64,000 bases of DNA, taken from NCBI GenBank assembly GCA_964421245.1, contig CAYQVW010000009.1, positions 1 to 64,000 on the forward strand, written 5' to 3'. The DNA is from CAYQVW01 sp964421245 (GTDB lineage Bacteria > Margulisbacteria > WOR-1 > XYC2-FULL-46-14). The translations under genes were made by a program, and so were the position numbers. Shown piece after piece: positions 51,189 through 61,102 of this stretch; the first letter of the stretch is position 1, and each line of letters starts with the position of its first letter. The notes under the pieces were generated by a model, which saw only the letters and a program-made list of their open reading frames with translations, did not search any database and was not told where the DNA came from.

Positions 51189-52231
51189 ATAAACTCCTTT
51201 AGGGATTGTAAAATAATCTTATCCGGGACATCATCCCTAACTTTTACAGAGCCAATACCTTCTGGCAAAACCAATTTGAGCTTGCCCTTGCGCACTTTTT
51301 TATCGATCATCATTGCCTTAAGAATTCTTTGAGGAGTAAGTTTTTTAACGTAGGTTGGCAATCCTAAATTTCTATTTATATTCCAAATTCTTTCAAGATC
51401 ATTGGGATCAAGCATTCCCATTTTAAATGCAATAACACCTGCCGCAACCATTCCAATTGCAACCGCCTCACCATGAGCAATCTTTTTATATTTCAAAAGA
51501 GATTCAATCGCATGACCAACTGTATGTCCAAAATTTAGAATCATGCGTACTCCCTTAAGTTCCTTTTCATCAGCTTGCACTACATCGGCCTTAATCGCTG
51601 CACATTCAAAAATAACCTCCTGCCATAAAGCTGGTGTTAACTTTTTGTTGTTTTCAAAAAGATCAAAAACTCGAGAGCTTCTAATAACACCGTACTTTAT
51701 AATTTCAGCAAGTCCGTTCCTAATCTCCTTTTTGGGCAGGGTCTTTAAAGTATCAACATCAATATAAACAAGTTTTGGCTGATAAAAAGTACCAATCATA
51801 TTCTTACACTTTGGATGATCTACCCCGGTCTTTCCACCAATTGAAGCATCTACTTGAGCAAGGAGCGTTGTCGGAACTTGTATAAAGTTAACTCCACGCA
51901 TGTAGGTTGAAGCCACAAAACCAGCCAAATCTCCAATCACCCCACCACCTAGTGCAATAATTGTTGCATCTCGAGAAATTTTCCATGAAGCCAGTTTATT
52001 CCAAATCTTTTCAGCAGAAGAAAGAGTTTTGTATCTCTCTCCTCTAGGAATAATGATTTTTCTTGCCCCTTGGCACTTGACCCTTGACCCATAAAGTTTA
52101 TTAACCAATGGATCGGTAATAATTACAACCTGTTTTCCATCTACATATTGAGCAAGCTTTCCCAATATTCCACGATCAATTATAATATCGTAACTTCTAT
52201 CTTTTAAACCGACTTTTATTCTTTCGCCCAT
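51179..52231 (-). CDS. aroB: 3-dehydroquinate synthase
   Basis: This 350-residue protein has IALGGGVIGDLAGFVASTYMRGV, PTTLLAQVDASIGGKTGVDH and NGLAEIIKYGVI. LNFGHTVGHAIE and HGEAVAIGM give the metal-binding and substrate residues. It is step 2 of the shikimate pathway, directly followed by, and overlapping, aroK upstream. A 28-bp repeat is translated as GSRVKCQGARK after LVNKLY in the NAD-binding domain. Confidence 0.96.
   Translation of the reverse strand: MGERIKVGLKDRSYDIIIDRGILGKLAQYVDGKQVVIITDPLVNKLYGSRVKCQGARKIIIPRGERYKTLSSAEKIWNKLASWKISRDATIIALGGGVIGDLAGFVASTYMRGVNFIQVPTTLLAQVDASIGGKTGVDHPKCKNMIGTFYQPKLVYIDVDTLKTLPKKEIRNGLAEIIKYGVIRSSRVFDLFENNKKLTPALWQEVIFECAAIKADVVQADEKELKGVRMILNFGHTVGHAIESLLKYKKIAHGEAVAIGMVAAGVIAFKMGMLDPNDLERIWNINRNLGLPTYVKKLTPQRILKAMMIDKKVRKGKLKLVLPEGIGSVKVRDDVPDKIILQSLKEFICK
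52063..52090. repeat. 28-bp tetra-heptamer element in aroB
   Basis: Units on the plus strand are TTGCCCC, TTGGCAC, TTGACCC and TTGACCC, in frame. Confidence 0.85.
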
Positions 52232-52716
52232 CTTATTATCTCCTCAACTGCTTGATCTAGTGATAAAGTCGACGTATCTACTTTATAGTCACAAACAGAA
52301 TGATAAATAGTCCTTCGATCTTCCAAAAGATTTCTTATTTTAATTTCCTTGTCTCCCTCAATTAAGGGGCGATCTTGCGCGTGCTTGAGACGATCAATAA
52401 TTACCTCTGGTTCCGACCAGAGCAGGACTACTGATCCCAACTTCTTGAGCATTGTAACATTTTCATCACGCAAAATCATTCCGCCGCCGGTTGATATTAC
52501 AAAGCCATCATAGTCTTTAAGGGTTTCAATAATATTGGTCTCTAAATCACGGAAATATGCTTCACCCTTTTTGGCAAAAATATCTGAAATCTTAGTCTTT
52601 TGTGTTTTTTCTATTAGAGTATCGGTATCAAGAAAGCTCATGGACAGGCGTTCTGCCAAACGCCGCCCAATGTCTGACTTTCCAGTCCCCATAAATCCAA
52701 TTAATACAATATTCAT
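52216..52716 (-). CDS. aroK: Shikimate kinase
   Basis: This 166-residue kinase has Walker A GFMGTGKSDIGRRLA, FLDTDTLIE (shikimate Asp), FRDLET, VISTGGGMILR and DRPLIEG in the lid. It overlaps aroB by 16 bp and lies just downstream of tRNA-Arg. Confidence 0.95.
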   Translation of the reverse strand: MNIVLIGFMGTGKSDIGRRLAERLSMSFLDTDTLIEKTQKTKISDIFAKKGEAYFRDLETNIIETLKDYDGFVISTGGGMILRDENVTMLKKLGSVVLLWSEPEVIIDRLKHAQDRPLIEGDKEIKIRNLLEDRRTIYHSVCDYKVDTSTLSLDQAVEEIIRWAKE

Positions 52717-52725
52717 AACTTAATA

Positions 52726-53548
<823 letters not shown>

Positions 53549-54332
53549 GGAAGATGAAAGTCAATTTTTTGTTCGCGATGTAGAGAGAATAATTTTTCCT
53601 CAAGCATCTCTTTTGTTAAGAAACGGGTTAAATACCCGTTTTCAGCCATTGAAATCGTTCCAGTAGTTTCTGAAACAACAATTATAATTGCATCAGATAC
53701 TTCAGACAATCCAACTGAGGCACGATGACGGGTTCCAAGCCTTTTATCCAAAAGACGAGACTCGGATAATGGAAGCAAACAACTGGCACCCAAGACACGA
53801 TCTGCTTGAATAATTACTGCTCCATCATGTAAAGGAGACTTTGTTTGAAAAATAGAAAATAAAAGTTCGGCAGAAATCAGAGAGTCTAGGCGGATTCCAG
53901 ATTCGAGATATTCATTTAACCCTGTATTTCTCTCCAAAACAATTAATGCTCCAGTCTTGTCTTCTGACAACTGCTCAACCGCTCGAACTAATGCACGGAC
54001 AAAAAATGATCCGGCTGGAGCATGAACACCAAAAACCAAACCCTTAAACAATCGGCCACGACCCAGTCTCTCAAGTGTTCTACGAAGTTCTGGCTGGAAC
54101 AAAATTATTACCATAATCAAAAGAACTGCTGCAAACTTATCAAACAACCAGTTGATAGTATAAAGCCCGATCATACGAGCCCCAATATAAAGGACCAAAA
54201 TTATAACAATTCCACGTAATAGAGTTTGGGCTCTAGTTCCACGAAGCCAAAGTAGAACGTAATATAGCAAGACAGAGACAATGGCCATATCCACAACATC
54301 CAAAAATCTTATTGTTATTTCACCAATTACCA

Positions 54333-55634
54333 TTAAATTACATCCTGAGAAACGAGATCTTCATAAGTCTCTCGTTTCAATATTAAATTTGCTTTGCCAT
54401 TGTTTACCAGAACCATCGCCGGACGAGGAACCCTATTATAATTTGAAGCCATAGAATGCCCGTAAGCCCCGGTACACATTACAGCCAGTATATCACCTTC
54501 AGAAATTTCTGGAAGTGAACATTCTTTGATTAAAATATCGCCAGATTCACAGAAACGACCTGCAACACGGTATGGCTGTAGAGACTTGCCATGGCAAGTC
54601 TCTACAGCCTTGTTTACAATTATCGCATCATATTTTGCGTCATACAAAATCGGTCTTGGATTATCAGACATTCCACCATCAATCATTACATACTTTCTTA
54701 TTCCAGGAATATCTTTTACATATCCAATTGTGTATAACGTAATTCCGGCTGGAGAGATGATTGATCTGCCCGGCTCAAAGATAATCTTTGGTGAAGCTAT
54801 ATTTAGCTCTTTGGCTTTTTCGCGAACACGATCTATAACCTTTTCCAATAATTTGGAAACAGCCTCCGGCTTTTCGTTGATATAGGTAACTCCCCATCCA
54901 CCACCAAAATCCAACTCTTTTGCTTCTAGGCCAGTAGCATCTTTAATCTGTTTGGCGTAATCAAAAAGAACATCCGCTTCAGTTACAAATGGATCGATAT
55001 CTAAAATCTGAGAACCGATATGAGTATGTAATCCAACAAAATTTATATGTTTAGACTTTGCAACAAATTTTGCGGCGGGAAGAACTTTGTCTTTTTGAAT
55101 CCCAAATTTAGAATCAATCTTTCCAGTTTGGATAAATTCGTGAGTATGGGCTTCTATCCCTGGATTTATACGAAATAAAACATTTACACTTTTATTAAGT
55201 TTATTAGTAACCTGATCAAGATCTCTTAATTCCTTAATACTATCTGCAACAATATTAACACCAGAAGAGACCGCTTCTTCTAATTCTTTTACCGGTTTAT
55301 TATTACCGTGGAGATAGACTTTGGACATATCAGCATTAGCCTTTTTCGCAGTATAAAGCTCGCCACCAGACGAAACATCAAGCCCCATCCCCTCTCCACC
55401 AACCAACTTCAAAATAGAAATATTACAAAGCGCCTTACTAGCGTATATAACTAACGAATTAGGATACTTTGACTTTAGGGTTGAAACATACTGCCGACAA
55501 TTATGTCGGAGGGTCATTTCGTCAATAACATAAAGAGGGGTTCCAAATTTATTGGCTAAGTCGACACAGTCTACTCCACCAACTTCAAAATGGCCCTTAT
55601 CGTTTACTTTTGCTGTTAACGGCTTATTGCTCAT
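54333..55634 (-). CDS. lysA: Diaminopimelate decarboxylase
   Basis: This 433-residue PLP enzyme has the lysine in VIYASKALCNISIL, GLHTHIGSQI, LDFGGGWGV and EPGRSIISPAG. The C-terminal CESGD and GAYGHSMASNYN motifs follow. It converts meso-DAP to lysine. A 36-bp palindrome is translated in frame as VETCHGKSLQPY between residues of the barrel/beta-domain linker, just before the conserved RFCESGD. Its ATG lies inside a heptamer element. Confidence 0.96.
   Translation of the reverse strand: MSNKPLTAKVNDKGHFEVGGVDCVDLANKFGTPLYVIDEMTLRHNCRQYVSTLKSKYPNSLVIYASKALCNISILKLVGGEGMGLDVSSGGELYTAKKANADMSKVYLHGNNKPVKELEEAVSSGVNIVADSIKELRDLDQVTNKLNKSVNVLFRINPGIEAHTHEFIQTGKIDSKFGIQKDKVLPAAKFVAKSKHINFVGLHTHIGSQILDIDPFVTEADVLFDYAKQIKDATGLEAKELDFGGGWGVTYINEKPEAVSKLLEKVIDRVREKAKELNIASPKIIFEPGRSIISPAGITLYTIGYVKDIPGIRKYVMIDGGMSDNPRPILYDAKYDAIIVNKAVETCHGKSLQPYRVAGRFCESGDILIKECSLPEISEGDILAVMCTGAYGHSMASNYNRVPRPAMVLVNNGKANLILKRETYEDLVSQDVI
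54574..54609. repeat. 36-bp perfect palindrome in lysA
   Basis: Perfect 18-bp arms centred on CCATGG (54589-54594), with the core GAGACTTGCCATGGCAAGTC. It is the long version of the palindrome in mutL. Confidence 0.95.
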
Positions 55635-55654
55635 TACTCTTTACTAATTACTCC
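55627..55654. repeat. 28-bp tetra-heptamer element at the cimA-lysA junction
   Basis: Units on the plus strand are TTGCTCA, TTACTCT, TTACTAA and TTACTCC. They contain the cimA stop codon and the lysA ATG. Confidence 0.75.
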
Positions 55655-57204
55655 TTAATTAATTTATACTCCATCGAATCAACCAGTGCCTGCCAACTTG
55701 CCTCAATTACGTTAGTTGAAACACCGACTGTTCCCCATGAGCCTTGCTCATCCGCAGACTCAATAATAACACGAACTTTTGCCGCTGTTCCAGCCTGAGA
55801 ATCGAGCACTCGAACTTTATAATCTGTAAGTTTAACCTGTTCTATTTCTGGGAAATGTTTTTCTAAAATACCTCTTAGGGCATCATCTAAGGCATTAACC
55901 GGACCATCACCCTCTCCGGTTGATTCCACAATTTGTCCTTTTACTTTCAACTTAATTCTGGCTTCAACAAAAGTTGGTTCTGATCCTGATTTTGTATTTT
56001 GTATTTGATAATCAACCAATTCAAAATGAGGCTTTGCTCTTTTAATAGTTTTCTTGACCAATAATTCAAATGAAGCCTCACCTTCTTCAAACTGGTATCC
56101 TTGGTGTTCTAAGTTTTTCAAAATCCTAATTAATTCTTTTGTTTCGGGAGTATCTTTCTTAATATCTACTCCATAATCTTTTGCTTTATAGATTAGATTA
56201 GAAATACCAGATAGTTCGGAAACTGTTACCCTTCTTTCATTTCCAACCAATTCAGGCTTTATATGTTCGTATGTTTCTGAATTCTTTAGAACTGCCGAAA
56301 CATGAATCCCACCTTTATGAGAAAAAGCAGAACGGCCCACAAAAGGATGATTAGCCGCTTGTGAAAAATTAGCAATTTCAGCGATATGATGAGAAAGTTC
56401 AGTGAGTTTTTTTAGAGAAGCAGAACTAACCCACTTTTTATTCATCTTTAGTTGAAGATTTGGAATTATTGAAGTTAGATCCGCATTGCCGCAACGTTCT
56501 CCATAGCCATTAATTGTTCCTTGAACATGAACTGCGCCAGATTCAACAGCAATAATAGAATTTGCAACACCACATCCAGAATCGTTATGTGCATGTATCC
56601 CTAATGGGACACGAATTTTGGGTTTAATCTCCCTAATTATTTCTCCAATTTCATTTGGGATAGTCCCACCGTTAGTGTCACATAGAACTAAATATTTTGC
56701 TCCACCTTTTTCTGCAGCCCTCAAACATTTAACGGCATATTCGGGATTGGCCTTATATCCATCAAAAAAATGTTCGGCGTCAAATATAACTTCTAGTTTT
56801 TTAGATTTTAAATAGGCTAGAGTATCTTCAATAATTTCCAAATTCTTATCTAAACTAATCTTAAGGGCCTCTTTTACATGAAAATCCCAACATTTGCCAA
56901 AGATAGCGGCAACTTTAACTTTTGACTCTAGAATTGCCTTGATCGATGGGTCATCTGCTACTTTTAACTTTGCACGACGAGTTGATCCAAAAGCGGTTAA
57001 TTTTGAGTTTTTTAGTTTGACTTTTTGAGCTTTCTTGAAAAATTCGATATCTTTTGGATTAGAGCCAGGCCAGCCCCCTTCTATATAATGAACACCAAAA
57101 TCATCGAGCAAACGAAGGATTTTTAGCTTATCTTCTACTGTAAAAGAGATGCCTTCTGTTTGTGCTCCGTCACGCAGGGTTGTATCAAAAAGGGTAATGG
57201 TCAT
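55648..57204 (-). CDS. cimA: (R)-citramalate synthase
   Basis: This 518-residue protein has LFDTTLRDGAQTEGISFTVEDKL, YIEGGWPGSNPKD and LCDTNGGTIPNEIG. GIHAHNDSGCGVANS, QGTINGYGERCGNADL and SHKGGIHVSAV follow. The C-terminal regulatory domain holds FVEARIKLKVKGQ and AGTAAKVRVIIES. It condenses pyruvate with acetyl-CoA in the isoleucine pathway. Its start overlaps the ispH stop. Confidence 0.93.
   Translation of the reverse strand: MTITLFDTTLRDGAQTEGISFTVEDKLKILRLLDDFGVHYIEGGWPGSNPKDIEFFKKAQKVKLKNSKLTAFGSTRRAKLKVADDPSIKAILESKVKVAAIFGKCWDFHVKEALKISLDKNLEIIEDTLAYLKSKKLEVIFDAEHFFDGYKANPEYAVKCLRAAEKGGAKYLVLCDTNGGTIPNEIGEIIREIKPKIRVPLGIHAHNDSGCGVANSIIAVESGAVHVQGTINGYGERCGNADLTSIIPNLQLKMNKKWVSSASLKKLTELSHHIAEIANFSQAANHPFVGRSAFSHKGGIHVSAVLKNSETYEHIKPELVGNERRVTVSELSGISNLIYKAKDYGVDIKKDTPETKELIRILKNLEHQGYQFEEGEASFELLVKKTIKRAKPHFELVDYQIQNTKSGSEPTFVEARIKLKVKGQIVESTGEGDGPVNALDDALRGILEKHFPEIEQVKLTDYKVRVLDSQAGTAAKVRVIIESADEQGSWGTVGVSTNVIEASWQALVDSMEYKLIKE
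55988..56008. repeat. Three-unit heptamer element in cimA
   Basis: Units on the plus strand are GATTTTG, TATTTTG and TATTTGA, read in frame between the catalytic and regulatory domains. Confidence 0.5.
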
Positions 57205-58019
57205 GTAGAAATTATATCACAAATCTCTTTTATAACCCAATCAGGGGTTGAGGCACCAGCAGTTATACCAATTTTGTCTTTTCCAGTAATAAATTCTGGT
57301 TTTAATTCGTCTTTTGTTTGTATCTGATAAGTAGGTGTTTTAGTTTCTGAACACAATTCAGTTAAACGTTTTGTGTTAGCGCTCATCTTGTCTCCAATCA
57401 CCAGTACAACATCAACTTTTCGCGCAAGTTCTATAGCAGCTTTCTGTCTCTTTTGGGTCGCACCACAAATTGTCTTATGAACTATTAAATCTTTAACTTT
57501 TGATTGGAGTATTTGAACAATATTATTAAAATTCTCGTCAGATTGGGTAGTTTGTGCCACTACTCCAACTTTTTCTTTAAGTTGAATTCTATCAAGCTCT
57601 TCTGCGGTTGAAATAACGATCCCCTTCCCCTCAGACCATCCCCGAATACCCTTTACTTCTGGGTGATTTTTATCTCCTACAATGATAAGTTGAAAGCCTT
57701 TTTTAATTACCTCTTTTGCCAATTTTTGCGCACGCTTTACCCACGAACAAGTCGTATCAATTATTTTTAAGTTCTTCTTCTTTGCAGCACTATAAATAGC
57801 TGGTGATACTCCGTGTGCAGAAATTAGTAGTGTCTCTCCATCTTTAATACTCTCAACATCCTTAATAACCTTAATCCCCTGTTGTTCTAGTTTTTCAACC
57901 ACCTGCTTATTGTGAACAAGATTACCAAGCATATATATGTTGGAATACTTCTTTGCTTGTTCAAAAGCAGCCGAAACCCCCTCACAAAAACCAGCTGTCT
58001 CTGCTACAAATATTTGCAT
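57201..58019 (-). CDS. ispH: 4-hydroxy-3-methylbut-2-enyl diphosphate reductase
   Basis: This 272-residue Fe-S enzyme has cluster cysteines in AGFCEGV, DTTCSWVKRAQ and KTICGATQKRQ. GNLVHNKQVV, SAHGVSP and GASTPDWVI contain the conserved His and Ser residues. It is the last step of the MEP pathway. TAAAAT (58029-58034) is 9 nt before the ATG. Confidence 0.96.
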   Translation of the reverse strand: MQIFVAETAGFCEGVSAAFEQAKKYSNIYMLGNLVHNKQVVEKLEQQGIKVIKDVESIKDGETLLISAHGVSPAIYSAAKKKNLKIIDTTCSWVKRAQKLAKEVIKKGFQLIIVGDKNHPEVKGIRGWSEGKGIVISTAEELDRIQLKEKVGVVAQTTQSDENFNNIVQILQSKVKDLIVHKTICGATQKRQKAAIELARKVDVVLVIGDKMSANTKRLTELCSETKTPTYQIQTKDELKPEFITGKDKIGITAGASTPDWVIKEICDIIST

Positions 58020-58056
58020 AGCAATTTTATTTTAACATACTAAATCCAATATAGCT

Positions 58057-58083
58057 GAAATTTTCTATTTTTTTGATCGATAA
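58057..58083 (+). promoter_or_regulatory. Sigma-28-type promoter, helical orphan 58104
   Basis: GAAATTTT (58057-58064), 13 nt, then CGATAA (58078-58083). Confidence 0.8.
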
Positions 58084-58103
58084 GTATATAGGAGGAAAAA
58101 GCA

Positions 58104-58781
58104 ATGACAATAATAAGAGGAAATCAACCGATAACACAATTATGGAGAAACAGCGCACGTGTTAATCTTAGAAAAAGCGGAAACTTAGAAAGAAATATAG
58201 CAGCTGCTAGTCAAAGAAAAGTAATGAGAGAATGTTTAGACTTACCCACTATCTCCACTCCGATGGTAGAACTAGAAATTGGAGAAATTTTGCAAAAGGC
58301 AGCACCAAGCGACAGTGAAGTAAGAAGCATGTTAAACAGAACCAAAAAGATCTATCGAGGAGTGACGGGGCTCACTTTGTCATTTGATAATAATCTATTA
58401 GCAAACATACAAGTAATGCTAAGGATGCCCCAAAAAATTATGGATAAGAGTTTTTCCCACAGAGACCAAATAGACAAATTGAGAGAAAAAGCAGAAAAAA
58501 TTCAAGACTACATCCATATACTGGTACTTAGACAGCGACTAGACGAAGGTGGAGAATATTTAAAGACTAAAGTCCCGGTTAGAAAAGTAGGCCTCTTAAG
58601 GGCTTCTTATTTGACCCAACGCCACGCTAGAGAAATATTTGGAAGGGATGAATTGAGGGTCGCCTTAAGTCTAGGGCGTGGCAATGAATCCAGTGGCACA
58701 GTAGGCATCGACACATTTATACATCACTCCGAACCAGGTGTTGCAAAAGCCCTTGAAAAAAGGCTTGATGCTCAGACTTAA
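58104..58781 (+). CDS. Small orphan protein of the sigma-28 set
   Basis: This 225-residue basic protein is mostly helical, with a coiled-coil-like segment near residues 125-150. No family, signal peptide or membrane helix is recognised. It has a good AGGAGG site 8 nt before the ATG and a sigma-28-type promoter. It lies on the plus strand between minus-strand ispH and leuS and overlaps the leuS stop by 4 bp, interrupting an otherwise continuous housekeeping run. Confidence 0.6.
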   Translation: MTIIRGNQPITQLWRNSARVNLRKSGNLERNIAAASQRKVMRECLDLPTISTPMVELEIGEILQKAAPSDSEVRSMLNRTKKIYRGVTGLTLSFDNNLLANIQVMLRMPQKIMDKSFSHRDQIDKLREKAEKIQDYIHILVLRQRLDEGGEYLKTKVPVRKVGLLRASYLTQRHAREIFGRDELRVALSLGRGNESSGTVGIDTFIHHSEPGVAKALEKRLDAQT

Positions 58782-61102
58782 CCAATTACAATATTAACCA
58801 TCTTCTTTGGAATGTAGATAATTTTGCGGATTTGTTTGCCTGTAGTAAATTTCTGAACCTTTTCTGACTTTTGCGCTAATTCTTTGATTTGATCCTCTTT
58901 AGCATCAGCCGAAACAGTAATAGCATCTCTTCTCTTTCCGTTTACAGAAACTGGAATCTCAATCTCTGACTCAACAATCATCTTTGGATCAAACTTCGGC
59001 CATTGCTGTTTATGAATTGAATCTTTGTGGCCAAGCTCCTTCCATAGTTCTTCTGTTGTAAAAGGTGCATAGGGGGAAAGCAGGATAAGAAAAGTGTCTA
59101 GGGTCAAGGGGCAAGGGTCAAGTTTTGCACTATTAATAGTATTGAGTAATTCCATCATCTTAGCAATCGCAGTATTAAACGAAAATCTTTCTATGTCCTC
59201 TGTAACGGCCTTAATTGTTTGATGTAATTTTTTGGATATTTGAATTTTAGATTTAGAATTTGTTTCGGATTTCGGATTTCGTGCTTCGGATTTCTCTGAA
59301 ACGAGTCTTCTAACGCGGTTAAGGAATCTATATACTCCTTCAACTCCCTTATCCGACCATTCCAGTTCGCGCTCAGGAGGAGCTGCAAATAAAATAAATA
59401 AACGAGCACTATCTGCTCCATACTTTTTAATAATATCGTTTGGATCAACAACATTCCCCTTCGACTTTGACATCTTAGCCCCATCTTTTATAACCATTCC
59501 TTGAGTAAAAAGGTTAGTAAAAGGCTCGTCACTTGAAACTAAACCAAGATCGTAAACAACTTTAGTAAAAAAACGAGAATACAACAAATGCAAAATAGCA
59601 TGTTCAACGCCACCAATATATTGATCAACCGGCATATACTTATCAACTTTATCTTTTGCGAAAGCTTGTTTAGAATTTTTTGGGTCACAATAGCGAAGGT
59701 AATACCAGGACGAACAAATAAAGGTATCCATAGTATCGGTCTCTCTCTTGGCAGAACCACCACACTTTGGACATTTAGCATCACTAAAAGATTTTGAAGA
59801 TGCTAACGGAGACGTCCCCTCGCCAGTAAATTTAATATCTCGCGGAAGCTTAACCGGTAAATCTTTGTCGGCAACAGGAACTGTCCCGCATTTATCGCAA
59901 TACACAATTGGAATAGGAGCTCCCCAATATCTTTGGCGAGAAATCAACCAATCACGCAGCCTAAAATTAGTCTTCCACTCCCCCACTCCTTTTTCCACCA
60001 ACCAGTCGCCAATCTTTTTCGACCCTTCGGAACTTGGCAAGCCATCAAACTGCGCCGAGTTAACCATTGTGCCTTCGTCAACATAAGCCTGTTCGCTGTT
60101 CCCGCCTTTTATAACTGTTTTAACTGGTAATTTATTTTGCGTAGCAAACTCGAAGTCCCGCTGATCATGTGCTGGAACTGCCATTACCGCACCAGTTCCA
60201 TATTCCATTAATACATAATCTGATACCCAAATCGGAATCTTCTCATTATTTGCAGGATTAATTGCATAGGCACCGGTAAAAACACCATCCTTAGCTATTT
60301 TTTCTTCTCTCTCGCTCAAAGTCTCATGCTTTACTTTTTCTTGATACTCTTTTACCATCTTTTCTTGCTCAGTCCCTTTGGACAACTCTCGAACCATTGG
60401 ATGCTCCGGCGCCAAAGTCATGTAGGTTACTCCAAACAAAGTATCTGGACGGGTCGTGTAAATAGAAAGTTGTGAGTCGTTAGTTGTCAGTTGGAAGTTA
60501 ATTCGCACTCCCTTCGATTTCCCTATCCAATTCCTCTGCATTGTTTTAACATTCTCCGGCCAGCCAGATAGCTTATCTATATCCTTTAAAAGCCGATTGG
60601 CATAATCGGTAATCTTTAAAAACCACTGCTCAAGTTTCTTCTTTTCAACCAAAGAATCACAACGCCAGCACTTTCCTTCTTTGACCTGTTCATTGGCCAA
60701 AACAGTGGCACACCTTGGACAAAAATTTACTGAGGCAGCCTTTTTATAAGCTAAACCTTTCTTATAAAACTGAAGGAAGAGCCATTGAGTCCATTTATAA
60801 TAATCTTCTTTACAAGTTGTAACCTCTCGGTCCCAATCGTAGGAAATACCAAGTGATTTAATCTGTTTGGTCATATCTTCAATACACTTTTGTGTCCACT
60901 CTGCCGGATGGGTTTTGTGTTTAATTGCAGCATTCTCTGCCGGAAGACCAAAAGCATCCCAACCAATTGGGTAGATTACCTCAAACCCCTGCATTCTCTT
61001 GTAACGAGCGAGGACATCACCAATAGCATAGTTTCGAACATGCCCCATGTGAAGATTTCCAGAGGGGTACGGGAACATTACTAAGTCATAATACTTTTTC
61101 AT
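58778..61102 (-). CDS. leuS: Leucyl-tRNA synthetase, short at the N-terminus
   Basis: This 774-residue class I synthetase has MFPYPSGNLHMGH (HIGH), a zinc domain CPRCATVLANEQVKEGKCWRC, and an editing domain with TTRPDTLFG and VMAVPAHDQRDFEFA. KMSKSKGNVVDP and the anticodon and C-terminal domains follow. Compared with normal bacterial LeuRS, about 30-35 residues before the first strand (the EKKWQ..W helix) are absent. The start overlaps clpC (ATGA), so no upstream extension is available. Four heptamer elements are translated inside it: one in the editing-domain entry, two after the catalytic core and one in the anticodon domain. Confidence 0.95.
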   Translation of the reverse strand: MKKYYDLVMFPYPSGNLHMGHVRNYAIGDVLARYKRMQGFEVIYPIGWDAFGLPAENAAIKHKTHPAEWTQKCIEDMTKQIKSLGISYDWDREVTTCKEDYYKWTQWLFLQFYKKGLAYKKAASVNFCPRCATVLANEQVKEGKCWRCDSLVEKKKLEQWFLKITDYANRLLKDIDKLSGWPENVKTMQRNWIGKSKGVRINFQLTTNDSQLSIYTTRPDTLFGVTYMTLAPEHPMVRELSKGTEQEKMVKEYQEKVKHETLSEREEKIAKDGVFTGAYAINPANNEKIPIWVSDYVLMEYGTGAVMAVPAHDQRDFEFATQNKLPVKTVIKGGNSEQAYVDEGTMVNSAQFDGLPSSEGSKKIGDWLVEKGVGEWKTNFRLRDWLISRQRYWGAPIPIVYCDKCGTVPVADKDLPVKLPRDIKFTGEGTSPLASSKSFSDAKCPKCGGSAKRETDTMDTFICSSWYYLRYCDPKNSKQAFAKDKVDKYMPVDQYIGGVEHAILHLLYSRFFTKVVYDLGLVSSDEPFTNLFTQGMVIKDGAKMSKSKGNVVDPNDIIKKYGADSARLFILFAAPPERELEWSDKGVEGVYRFLNRVRRLVSEKSEARNPKSETNSKSKIQISKKLHQTIKAVTEDIERFSFNTAIAKMMELLNTINSAKLDPCPLTLDTFLILLSPYAPFTTEELWKELGHKDSIHKQQWPKFDPKMIVESEIEIPVSVNGKRRDAITVSADAKEDQIKELAQKSEKVQKFTTGKQIRKIIYIPKKMVNIVIG
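59094..59121. repeat. 28-bp tetra-heptamer element in leuS (GGGTCAA family, reversed)
   Basis: Units on the plus strand are GTGTCTA, GGGTCAA, GGGGCAA and GGGTCAA. The orientation relative to the gene is opposite to the other copies. Confidence 0.8.
59232..59294. repeat. Two adjacent tetra-heptamer elements in leuS
   Basis: Nine 7-nt units in register: four of TTTGAAT type (59232-59259), a spacer unit, then four of GGATTTC type (59267-59294). They are translated as a Lys/Ser/Asn-rich linker. Confidence 0.8.
60468..60495. repeat. 28-bp tetra-heptamer element in leuS (AGTTGTC family)
   Basis: Units on the plus strand are AGTTGTG, AGTCGTT, AGTTGTC and AGTTGGA, in frame just before TTRPDTLFG. 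Confidence 0.8.
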
